The notes under the pieces were generated by a model that was not told the origin of the DNA, made no database searches, and was given only the letters and a program-made list of their open reading frames with translations. Shown in pieces: positions 1-11,500 of a stretch of 64,000 nt of DNA. How positions within the stretch are numbered: position 1 is the stretch's first letter; each line of letters opens with the position of its first letter. This DNA is from Cyclina sinensis (Eukaryota; Mollusca; Bivalvia; Venerida; Veneridae), in contig JAAONU010000013.1 of assembly GCA_012932295.1 (NCBI GenBank), positions 7,052,603 to 7,116,602 on the forward strand, in the 5' to 3' direction. Position numbers and translations under genes: made by a program.

Positions 1-1020
1 ATCTGGAAGTTATTTCGTAACTTTGAACTGGCTACAAGGTTTATAAAGACTTTTAGAAGGATAGAATTAGAAATAAACATTGAGTATTATTTCATTTCTT
101 TTAGAACATATGAACAAAATTTTGACATTATAGTTTTTTTTGTTTGTTTTTCTCCTTGTGAATTAAGTCATTAAATAAACTCTAATGGATTAATTTCAAG
201 AAATTTTACCAATTTATTACACTTTTTACCACAGATTTAGCTGGCATCAAATTTTCTCACTCTTTCTTATATTATACAAGACTCAGTCTTACAAATTTTC
301 ATCTCAGTAGAAAAAACATAATAGAAATCAGAGTTCCATTTTTATTGTAGGTCATGTTGTTTTTATCAAACCTAAAATAAACTAAACCTAGTTGAAAACT
401 GTTGATTGGTTTTTCTCTTATGCAAAAAAGTGGGTAGAGTTTCAACTGGTTTGTTCAGCCATCACCTTATTATTGTCCCTTGAATTAATTAATTTCAGAT
501 GATATTTCTTTTTCTTAAAACATCCAACACGATTGTTAATTCTACCAAGAGATTATTAGCCCCTGTCAGTGAAACACGTCATGGATTAAATGTTTTCATC
601 AGTCAGTGAGGTCAAGAAGTGCAAAAAATGAAACAGTATTTTCATCTTTCGAAGGCTTCTTTCAACCTAACTACCAGAATGTTCCTGGTTTGGTCCCCTT
701 TCAGATTTGTAAATTTTATTAAGATCCATACAGAACTCTGGTTGCTAGGGCAATCAAAAGGAAAAATTTTCCTCAGCAACCCATACGTCCAACCATCAAT
801 TATCAACTTGATGAAGAAAAATGTCAACAAGATGGAAAAGGAAAAAGGTCGGGACCAAGAATATTATTCAGATAATTTCATATTATATCAGTCTAGATTA
901 TTGAAATTATACTGTATGTCTGTATGGAAAATTTCAAAAATCTTAACAGAAATCACTTGCCCTGATTGAAAAAAAAAATCACATTATGTTCCCGTGGTGG
1001 CCTTAATCATATTCCTTAAA
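1..1020. other. intergenic, no gene seen
   Basis: AT-rich sequence. The longest open frame (619-969, plus) is low-complexity and has no recognisable motif. I see no exon, RNA gene or clear repeat boundary here. Confidence 0.5.
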
Positions 1021-1039
1021 GGCATGTTGGTCTGTGAAA

Positions 1040-2290
1040 AAAATATGTCTGACAGAGGGTGGGGCTAGTAGAAAACTTTGAAAATTTCCTCAGAGATGGC
1101 TGGCAAGATTTCAAAATAATTTCAAAGAAATTTTTCTTGGGTGACCCTTTATCAGATTCCTTCAGGTCATAAAAAGCATGGCTTTAAGGGATGGGGCAAG
1201 TTCAATTTGACTGTAGGAACAACTTTAAAACCCTTTTTTTCCAAAATCTTTAGGCCTTGAGCTTGTCAAGTAAGGCTATAACAAGTTTGTCATATAAGTC
1301 GACCTGGGGTCAAAACTGACACTGCTCCAGGACTTATTTTGTGCAAAATACAAAACCTTTGAAAATATACTTACCTGATATTGTATGTCTTAGAGCTTAG
1401 ATATTTTGTATGTGAACCTCTACCAAAATTGTTCAAATAATAGCTTTTGTCAATACTGACCCCTCCCCTTGGTCTTAAAACTAAAAAAGAACAAGGGGGC
1501 CATTGGGTGGAAGCTATCATTATTTCTTGTAAATCTAAGCTCTAGCCTTTGAAGCTTCAAAGAATAATTTTCTTATAAGTTTTTACTGTATGCAAATAAT
1601 GAATATCTATGACCCCCGGGCAGGCCCAATTTTTACCCCGGATATAATTTGTACAAACTTGGAACAGGTTCACTAGACAATATTTCATGCCAAATAAATA
1701 AGCTTAAGGCTTTGTCATTTCAGAGGATAAGAATTTTTAAGTTTTTACTATATACATACATGGAAAACCAATGACCCCCTGGGACGGGGCCAATTTTGGA
1801 ACTAAAGGCATAATTTGAACAACTTTTGTAGAGGACCTATAGATGATGTCATATACTAAATATCAATGCTCTAGCCTTTGTCATTTCAGAGGAGAAGATT
1901 TTTTAAGTTTTTACTATATACATATAAGGAAAACCTATGACCCCCTGGGGCGGGACCAATTTTGGCACTAGATGGACCTATAGATGATGTCATATATCAA
2001 AGCTCTTGGCCTTGTACTTTCTGACAAGAAGATTTTTTTAATTTGCATTTTTGAAACTTCTTTTTTGGCCCTGTGACCTACTTATGCAACAGACCAGAAC
2101 CATTTGAACAACTTTGAAAGGGGACCACCCAAGGATCATTCCTGTATAGTTTGGTTAATGTGCAGTCATTGGTTTCAGAGGAGATGTGTTTTTATGAAAT
2201 TGTTGACGGCACACGACAACGGACGCTGGACACAGGGGGATCACAAAAGCTCACCATGAGCACGTTGTGCTCAGGACTGGTGAGCTAAAA
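1040..2290 (+). repeat. bivalve modular repeat (pearl-like), plus orientation
   Basis: Three degenerate modules of ~160 bp (around 1600, 1760 and 1930) contain 'ggggccaattttg' and 'tttcagaggagaag'. They resemble the modules of the large repeat at 10886-13340. The right end (2205-2290) has an 'acgacaacggacg' stretch, then an imperfect hairpin and 'ggtgagctaaaa', the signature right end of this family in the window. The left boundary is not resolved. Confidence 0.6.
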
Positions 2291-2429
2291 AGAAAAACCC
2301 TAAAAATCCACTTAATAATTTTGGGAGGAATCTTTATGTTATTGTCCTTGATCTTTATGTAACCTTGGCCAACTGACCTATTTCCTTTTTTTTTTTCCAT
2401 GCAGTTTTGGTTGCCAAGGCAACAAGAAT

Positions 2430-2950
2430 GAAAAACTTATAAAACCTCTTATGTTTGCACATTTTGGTCTTCACACGGGGAATAGGGTGTTTTACATAGA
2501 CGTATACAAGCAAATATTTTATCTATAGCATTATGTAGTGGAACTCTATCAAGCTTGTTTAAATTATGTTCCTGGGGCTACTATAGGCCCCACCCATATT
2601 GTCACATGTCATATGTTACATAGAAATATAAAAACCACAAGTGTACCAAGTTCTAAAATAAGACACAAAGCTTCATCTGGTGGACCTCTACCAAGACTGT
2701 TCAAACTTTGCCTCTGGGGTCATTTTTGGCTCCACCTTTGGGGGTAAGATGTTTTACAAAGACATAATGTATTATTATAGGTAAGGTCTTAAAAAATAGA
2801 AAGCACAAAACTGATACTTTGGAAACTGGGTGTGTAGTATTATCCAGTAGTACTCTACCAAGATTGTTTAAAGTATGTCTCTTTAGTCATTATTGACTCC
2901 TACCCCGGGGAGTCAAGTTTTACCTAGAAATATAAAGGAAAACCTTTAAT
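2430..2950 (+). repeat. fragments of the same modular repeat family
   Basis: At least three modules contain 'accaagattgttcaaa' and 'cctctggggtca'-like segments with 'tacatagaaatataaa', matching modules at 35.3-36.3 kb. No terminal hairpin is visible, so this looks like a truncated copy. Confidence 0.5.
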
Positions 2951-2959
2951 TAACCGTTC

Positions 2960-3730
2960 CATTACATGGCAGTTCATTCTCTAAGCAGTTATATTCATGG
3001 AGCAGAATCTAGGAAAAGAAAACACAACTGTGAAAATAATAACAAAAGGGCATGATAGCCTGATATAGCTTATATCCAACCAGCGGTTGTGGAGATAAGC
3101 CCAAATGTGTTCAGATCTGGACAAATCAAGGACCATATCTGTTAAAAATCACTAATATGGAAAGTGCTGATGAAATGCTCAACTAGGCTAAAAACCAATC
3201 AGAGGTTATGGAGAACAGAAACAGAAAAACTTTGTGACATATATACATACAGACAGAGATGTTAAATACAAAAACTGTTTCCGAAGTAATCGTTCCTGTG
3301 AAATTTCATTTAAATCCGACCAGCTGATGGTGATATGATGAAATGTACCAAATTCTGGACAAATCAAGCACTGCAACACCAGTAAAAATCATCTGACAGA
3401 AACACACTGATAATATGCCTAACTACACTTGGTCACGACCATTGCTGTGATGTTTCCTCAAAGACCAACCAACGATTATGGAGATAGGCCTAAGTGTATT
3501 CAAATTTGAACAAATCAAGGGCTGAAAGCATGGTTTCTCTCGCTTATAATCATCCTGTGAAGTTTCCTCAAAATCTGATCAGCCAGCTGAGATACATCAA
3601 TAACAACAGTAACTTCACTTGCTTATGATCATTCCTGTGAAGTTTACTCAAAATTCAAGAAGTGGTTCTGGCGATAAGCCCATTGGTCTTAAAATTTGGA
3701 CAAGTCACAGCCCTTGTAGCTTGTTGAATG
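2960..3730. repeat. degenerate ~145-bp tandem modules
   Basis: Recurring phrases 'cctgtgaagtttcctcaaa', 'gagataagcccaa' and 'aatttggacaaatcaag' recur at ~150-bp spacing, in strongly diverged copies. No coding potential was recognised. Confidence 0.5.
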
Positions 3731-3899
3731 AGTGAGTAGTCAAACAAAGTCTAAGATATCACTTTTATTGAATCTTTTATCATAACACTTAACACTGTAT
3801 AACTGTATATATATAACAAAAATTATAAGTAAATATGACATCAATGCAATACATAATATTCAGCAGATTAAAAAAAAACCCTATCATTTCAATTATGTG

Positions 3900-4915
3900 A
3901 CAATCAAAGGATGTTGGATGCTGACCAAACTTCCAGATATGAAGACTGTAGACTAGCTTTTGTGGTAAAAGTCTATGTGACCTTGACCTTTGACCTCAAA
4001 ACAATAAAGGTCATCTACCAGTCAATACCAACCTCCCAACCAAATCTGATATGACTGTATGGCAAAGCATTCTCTAGTTAACTATTGGACAAACTTTTTG
4101 TGGTCAAGGTCACAGTGATCTTGACCTTTGACCTACTGACCTCAAAATCAATATAGGTCATCTTCAGGTCATGACCAAAATCCCCAACAAATTGGAGGAC
4201 TGTAAGCCAAATCATTCTCTAGTTATTGGTGGACAAACAAAAGGTGTGTTACAGGTAAGCATGTTCTTTGGGCATACAACCAATGTCCAAAATGGGGGAA
4301 TCTTCCATTAGGTTGCCCCAAGAACAAGTTGCACCTGAGATGGTCAGTGACCTTGACTTTTAGACCTCCAAATCAATAGGGGTTATCTACTGGATATGAC
4401 CAACTTCCCCACCAAATTTGAGGACTGTAGGCCAAAGCATTCTCTAGTTATTGATTAAAGGTGATCCTGACCTTGACCTTTGACCTACTGACCATTAAAC
4501 AAAAGGGATCTTCTGCTTAATAAGGACAACAATCCTATGAAGTTTGAAATCTGTGGGTCAAATGGTACTTGAGTTATTGAGCAGATATGGTCATAAAATT
4601 TAAGGTGACCTTGACCTTTCACCTACAGGCCCCAAAAACAATATGGGTCTTCTAATCAATAAAAGCAACCACCCTGTACAATTTGAAGGGTTTGGGGTCA
4701 TGGTACTCGAATGATTAAGCAGACATGGTTTTTGATTTGACAGTGACCTTGACCTTTCACCTACTGGCTTCAAAAAGAATATGTGTCTTCTAATCAATAA
4801 AGGCAACCAACCTATGAAGTTTAAAGGTTGTTGGCCAAATAGTTCTCGAGTTATCGATCAGACAAGGTCTGGTCTACTGACAGCTGGACAGGACAGACCG
4901 ACATGTGCAAAGCAA
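3900..4915. repeat. tandem modules carrying TGACCTTGACCTTTGACC
   Basis: About seven diverged units of ~140 bp each hold 'gtgaccttgacctttgacc' or a close variant (near 3990, 4120, 4470, 4609, 4744), followed by 'caatatgggtcttct' and 'ttctcgagttat'-like text. The motif contains extended nuclear-receptor half-sites (TCAAGGTCA read on the minus strand) and a DR1-like arrangement. Short open frames here are by-products of the repeat. Confidence 0.6.
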
Positions 4916-4999
4916 TATACATGTGGCATAAAACTAACTTATTTCAATATGTTTTATTCTGCTAATATCAAAATATGACATTCATACATCACAAAAGCC

Positions 5000-6770
5000 T
5001 ATTTATTTGTCAATAAAGTCAAACAGGTGACCAATGTTTCCCTACACATATTCTCTGTATCTAATACCATCATCCTGCTTAATAATGCACTTTCTTTTAT
5101 TCTTAAATTTTCATCTCTCAATAGAACTCTGTATCTAAATGTTTTACACCGAGACAAAATAAGTTTGCCGCTTTACTTTCTAAAATATAAAGAATGACAT
5201 ATTTATGCCTACTGTACTGCAAAGTACAGATAATACTGTATTACTTTGCCAATTAGCTTAACAACACTATTTCTGATAAACATGATTCATTGTCATGGTA
5301 ACAGCTGCATCAGTATCGTCAGAATGACACTGATGCCCCTAATGTGCATCAGAAAGTCCCCAAATCAGTAAGGAAGGTCGACCCAGCCTAAAACAATAAA
5401 ATCCAGCCAGAGTTAACCTTCCATAAAATTCCTGAATTCACATTTTCTTAAGTAATTGATCAACAACCATGTATTAAGTACAGACCCCTGTGACCCTGAC
5501 ACTTGATACAGACAGCCAAACCAACAGGATTTATCAACACATGTCCAACCATCTTGATAAGTTGGAGATACTGATGTACAGCATTTCTTGAGTTATAGCT
5601 AAGAAATAATTTTCACACTGCAGGCCCCTGTAAGCTTAACCTTTGACCCAATGGGCCTAAAAAGCAATTCAAGTAATCTACACAATATCCCAAATAATCC
5701 TGATGAGTTTGAAGGTCTTCGGAGCACTTTATTAGAGTTATTGACGGGAAACAATTTTAAAAGAATTCCAGTCATCAAACGTATAACATAGGCAGAGACT
5801 TGGGATGTGTTAAATAGGTTGGGCATCTTGTAAGATGACCTCTCTTAGTTTTAGGTTCTATAGGCCAAGGTCAAGGGGCATGCAGTGTAAAAATGGTTTT
5901 TAGTAATAACTTGAGAACAACTCCACCCAGGACCTTAAAACTTTACTACGTGATTGGACATGACAAGCAGATGAACCCTATCATTTTTGGGTCCACATGG
6001 TCAAAGGTCATGCTCCAAGGCTTTGCACTTTGAAACAGTTTCCGATCAATGACTGCTCCTAGGCGGGATGTTTGTGGATGATGAAAAGATGACTTCTCAT
6101 TATTTGGCAGAATTTGTCAATGATTATGCTGACATGGTCTACTGACAAGCAAGCATTATATCCCAACTTTTTCAAAGCAGGGTATTAAAACATACATAAA
6201 GGTGCATCTGAACCATACTAAGTACAGTCAAAACTTGATTCTCTGAATCAGAGACAGACAACATTAACTTTTTCATAGCATCACAATTAGGTTATAAAGC
6301 ATTTCTTAGTTATGGCAAAAAGTTCTGACAGGTTCCAAGTGTATTTTCACAGACCTTCGTAATTTCATTTCATCATCATTTGTTCATAAGCATTCTGATT
6401 ATACATGTAAATAGCACATCAGTGACCAGAGACTTACAGAATACTCCTTTTTTCCCTGATTTAGAATAAGAGACAGCAATGTTTTGTATACCTGAAAAGT
6501 GAAAACTTAAAAATAATATTTAACAAAATTAAACCAAGTTTTAAAGTGTATTTTCTTCAACAAGAAAGCAAGCACAGACATAAACAACTACATGTAGCAC
6601 TGAAGAAATTATTTTGATTTAGCAAGCATCAGACTTTGACTGTGTTCCTTCTTTTTTTGTACTTTTTCTTCTAAACAAGAACCCATGACAAGAACCAGTC
6701 TGAATAAAAAGAATATAAATATAAAATATAATGCCTTTTTAAACAGCTCATTTACAGATGATCAATAGAA
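5000..6770. other. intergenic; degenerate repeat remnants
   Basis: The 5460-6180 stretch holds very diverged copies of the preceding type ('cttaacctttgacccaatgggcct', 'gtcaaaggtcatgctcc'). The rest is AT-rich with no exon or RNA gene that I can support. Confidence 0.4.
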
Positions 6771-6773
6771 TTA

Positions 6774-7104
6774 AAACAAGACAGCCAAGGCCCTGGGTCG
6801 CTCAACTGAAATGTGTGGTACAAGGTCCAAAATAAGTTAAATAACTCATTGCCAGAGAGCAAGTTCATCAAAGTTGGTTATTGAAATCTGTATAAAAACT
6901 GTATGTGGTCTAAATTTTAAGCTTGTAGTATCAAACCCAAGAATGAAAGTCAGAATGAATGCAAGTGACCTCTTGGGAATCTGCAATATTTACCCAGGGG
7001 CCATGATTTGAACAATCTTGCTAGATGTCCACTAGATGATACTACAAACCAAATATCTAGAGCATAAAAGCTGCAGCTGACCTTTTTGGTCAGGTGAGCT
7101 AAAA
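6774..7104 (+). mobile_element. ~330-bp non-autonomous element with hairpin right end
   Basis: The left end is 'aaaacaagacagccaaggcc' then 'ctgggtcgctcaactgaaat'. The right end is an 'agctgcagctgacc'/'ggtcaggtgagct' stem followed by AAAA. A full-length copy of similar size lies in reverse orientation at 54501-54827 inside UBA3 intron 2 and aligns through the interior ('gtatcaaa', 'ccaaatatctagagcat', 'ctagatgtccactagatgat'). No ORF. It shares its ends with the larger pearl-like repeats. Confidence 0.7.
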
Positions 7105-7306
7105 TATGTCAGGTAGATTTACATTTACAATGTCCAAGACTTCGTTGAGGCTAACATTCTGATCAAGTTTCATTTAGATCTGATTGAAATTGTAGCCTCA
7201 AGAGTGTTTAGTAAACACTGTTTACAAACAAAATATAATGAATGAAGGATGGATGAACAGATGACAGACAAAATAGTGTACTGAAAGCTCGCCTGGTGAG
7301 CTAAAA
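7105..7306 (+). repeat. right-end fragment of a related repeat
   Basis: The sequence runs through 'gtagcctcaagagtgttta' and 'ggatggatgaacagatgaca' to 'gctcgcctggtgagctaaaa'. Its interior is related to the reverse-oriented fragment at 53340-53520. Confidence 0.5.
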
Positions 7307-8539
7307 AGTTATGATCTCATGACTTAAGGTGTTATTCATAAACCTAAAGACCTACAGTGTTGAACATTTTGCCTGCACTCTGTAAGACCAAAACTTCTAC
7401 TGTTTCTCTTTTATTCATTATGCACAACCTGAATAATATTATTCACTGAAGCATTTGCAATCTAATAATTTCCTTAATGATTACATCATTTTAGCTATTA
7501 TTATATATAAACATAAAATTCAAAAAAGGTTAACTGATTGACAGAGTCTGTTTTTCTAAATCTGGTCTGCCTTGAAAAGGTAAGGTCCTTCTTTTGTTTA
7601 TTGGAAACTAAATGCGTGCTTGTAATATTTCTTTCATTATTTGCATTGCATAGCCATTAACTTCAGATCTGGCACCATTTTTAGAACAAAAAACTACAAT
7701 ATTAAATCAACTGAACAAAGCAACATTTATATAAATATTGTGACAGTTAAAAATTCACTCACATAAGCAACATCAAGTTACATGTAAGTAATTTTAATGT
7801 TATGTTTATCTTTAATATAATAAATAATTGCATAAATCTGGCAAATAAATTATACAACAACAACAACAATATCTCAGTGCTTCTATAAATAATTCACAGT
7901 GTTTTGATAAAAAACATTGTAATTTCAATATTAATGTCAGTACTTTGAGATTTGATTATCACAAATTTAACAATACTGGGTTGATCAATCCACCATGATT
8001 TATTCGAAAGATTTCATTAAAAACATAATGACCATTTTGATTTTACAGTTAACTGCTTCACATGAGGAAAGAAACCAGTGCTTAGCTTTCTGTAATCTCC
8101 CTCACTCATGCAACCATGATATTTTAACAACCAGTACTGCAATGAAGGAAATGTATACAATTAGGAAAGCACTTATTTCATTCTGGTCTTTTTCAGTACA
8201 TCTTTTGTGCTAAATTAACAGCAACCAGTGCTTGGCAATATTATATCACTTGCTTTTTTTCAATTTTCAATATATTTCTTAAAACGTAAATCAATCAAAA
8301 AATTGTTTAAAGTGAAATCATGTATAAATTGTTTAAGAAAAACATTCCTTTGCTATTCTCAATGAATACTTTTCATGGTGGGATATCAATAAAAAAGCAA
8401 CCATATCAAATCTAAACAAGTAGAGATGTATTATGAAAGCCATTACACACTAACTTTCCTTCTGTTTATCATGTATAAACTGTAATTTTTATAAAAGAAA
8501 CCTGCACTTCCCCTTGGCCTTGGTATATAAAACACAACA
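7307..8539. other. RBSN 3' flank / likely 3' UTR
   Basis: AT-rich, no gene. A minus-strand AATAAA (plus 7999-8004) lies ~540 bp past the RBSN stop and is a weak poly(A)-signal candidate. A short (CAA)n run is present near 7855. Confidence 0.4.
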
Positions 8540-11500
8540 CTAGGACCAGGTCTGTTTCTGTTGACTAGAATATTCCATCTGTAAGTCTTTCAAATTTTGT
8601 TCTAACATACTCACTTCGTCCCACTTTTGAGCTTTCTTTGCTTGAAGAATATACCCCCTAATGATTTCCATCTGTTGTAACATAGGATCAGAATCTGAAG
8701 ACCTCACCTTATGTTCCGTTGGTTTCCAACCTTCACTTTTATTTCTAGTATGTTTTTGTGAACCAGACCTATCACGTTTTTCTTCATCCTTTTCCCGCTC
8801 CGCTAATTTTCGTTCTTCTGCCTGTGCCAGTTGTATGGCTTGTCGTTCCAAGGCAATCTGTCTCTGCACCTTAGCCGTATGCTGCTGCTGTAATTTGCTA
8901 TACTGTTCTTCGGAAGGCAAGTTTTGTAATCCCATCATGTTTTCTTGCATGAAATTGGAGGCATAGGCTCTTATAGACTTCTGTAGCAGAGCTTGTTTTG
9001 GTGAAAGTCCATCTTCTTTGTCAGAATTTAGTAAGGCAATTCTTTTACTGAAAAAAAAGTTAAAAGTTATAAAATATGTATATCTATATACCCCCTTAAA
9101 AGTGGTGGGGACATAAAAAATTGACATTTCTGAGGTGACAGCAGAAGCATGTGGCGGTGATAACAGGTGTTTATAAATGACAACTGGCACCATACACTAT
9201 ATTTAAAGTACCAAAGCCTTTATTACCTGTAATTTTGTATATTGAGGTCTTGCCTCCAAAATGTTCGTTTTTGGCCATCTATCTATTTATTCATTAACAG
9301 TACAAGATGCCGATATGACTGATGTCTCCTGAAGAGTTTAGATATTTTAGGTTGTTGGGGTAGTGCATTTTATAGAAATTACCCCATTCTAGACACTACT
9401 GGTTCTTTTACATACCCACTGCACAGCACAACGATATGTGACCTCAATTTAATATCACATCTGAAAGACTATTAGGAAAAGGGGATGATACTCTCAACCA
9501 CTGAATTACAAGTCTTGTATGTTACCACTGGATCACTGAATGTTACTACTAATCCTATATATACTCAGTATTTCCTTTGTAACAATAATCAGTGTCTGTC
9601 ATGAATCTAGATATCTCATTATATGAAAGCACTTAAAGCATAAAGTATACAAGAATGCCCATGGGCAGCATGTTGAGTCTGCAAATGGAAAGCTGCCTAT
9701 GGGGATAGGACAGTGAAATGGAAACTGTGGGAAGATGATGATGGAAGGACAAGGCAGGCCTATATGATGTCTCTTTCAGGGACCATAACATGTGTATCAC
9801 AGTATTTTCAAATTCTTCCATGCATGGAGAAGGAATGGCCCAGACAACATTTTAGACCTTTGAGCTGTCACTGTGACCTTGACCTCTGAGCTAGGAATCT
9901 GGGTCTTACACGCAACATACCATCTCATCAAGGTGAACAAACATGCCAAAGTATTTTAAAATCCTTTCATGCAGAGAGAAGTTATGGCTCGGACAAGCTT
10001 TATCATTAAAATTTTGGACCTTTGATCTGGCACTGTGACCTTGACCTTTGAGCTGGGAACTTGGGTCTTGCATGCAACACACCATCTCATCAAGGAGAGC
10101 AAATGTGCCAAGGTATTACAAAATCCTTCCATGCAGGGAGAAGTTACAGCCCGGACAAGGCAATCTGGATGGATGCACAGAAGCCATACATACATCAAAC
10201 TGCGGTATCAAATTTGACGACTATGTCGACCTATCTGCAAGCCGGCTCGACAATTAAACAAAATAAATGTTTTATCATATACAGATATAATGACTATCAA
10301 TTATTGTGAAAATTTACCTTAACTGGTCAATTAACTCATATTTCTTCACTAGCTCCTGTCTATGGCGCTGGGCTACAGATAAACTATAGGTTGATTCTCC
10401 AGCACTGAAATAATGATTCTAAGCTTCAGTCATTGCACAACTGGTAAAAACATCAAAACAAATGAGTTCAATAAATTTACAAGCCAAGCCAAACCTTGGT
10501 AATGGAAGTAGAAGCAGATTATAATGTACTTTATGACAGGTCTAGATGCTTTAACCAACAAGCATGAACAAGTGATAAGATGGTTTTATTTGGTTTCTTT
10601 AATTTACTAGTTAGTAACAATATTTTCAAGTAGAAAGATTGGAAATTTACCTTACCACTGATAACCACAAATCCCTGCACTGAACTCCTATATTTGATCT
10701 GAAAAGAACTTCGAAACCTTTTTAAGTCTTATTAAGGAGGATACATTACCTTAGAGATTCAACCATAGGCAAGTAATTTTCTAGCATTTCTTCACATTCA
10801 TGTATACATAGCTTCATTTTCTGAAAACAATTTATAAATAAAAATAAAACTGACTTTCTCATTTTCAGCGCAGTGAGGGATAAAAAACAAGAGGGCCATG
10901 ATGGCCCTGGATCGCTCACCTGAGTACTTTGGCTGTAGGTTTGCTGTTAAGCAGTATTTCATTTTTTAATTGAAAATATATAAGTGCCTACAAACCAAAT
11001 ATGTAAAATATCAGTCAATAAATAAAGGCTCTATGACAGAAAGTAGAAATATCTATTATAAGCTATGGTGACCTTGACCTTGACCCAGTGACCTCAAACC
11101 CTACCCATGGGTAGAGGTCCATGCAAGGAACCTATATACTGAATATCAAAGATATTGGTCTATAACCGAAGGCTTTATGAGGTACAGTAGATAAATCTAT
11201 TTTAAGCCTCTGTGACCTTTAACCTAATCCAATAATTTGAAAAAGCTTGATAAAGCTTGTTTTATGCCAAATTTTAAAATTCAAGGCCTTGTGGTTTCAG
11301 ACAAGAAGATTTTTAAAGATTTCCTTTTTAACATATTAAGGGCCCCTGGGGCGGGGCAAATTTTGACCCAAGGGCCAACATTTAAACAATATTGGTAAAG
11401 GTTCTTTACACAATACTCAACACCAAATAACTAAGGTCTACACCTATTTGTTTTGGAGAAAAATTATTTTTCATGTTTTTCCTATATAAATCAATGTTAA

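Noticed and set aside
619..969. 116-aa plus-strand frame as a gene
   Set aside because: No homology or splice signals recognised, and composition matches the AT-rich background.
8661..8966. 101-aa plus-strand frame
   Set aside because: Antisense shadow of the last RBSN exon.
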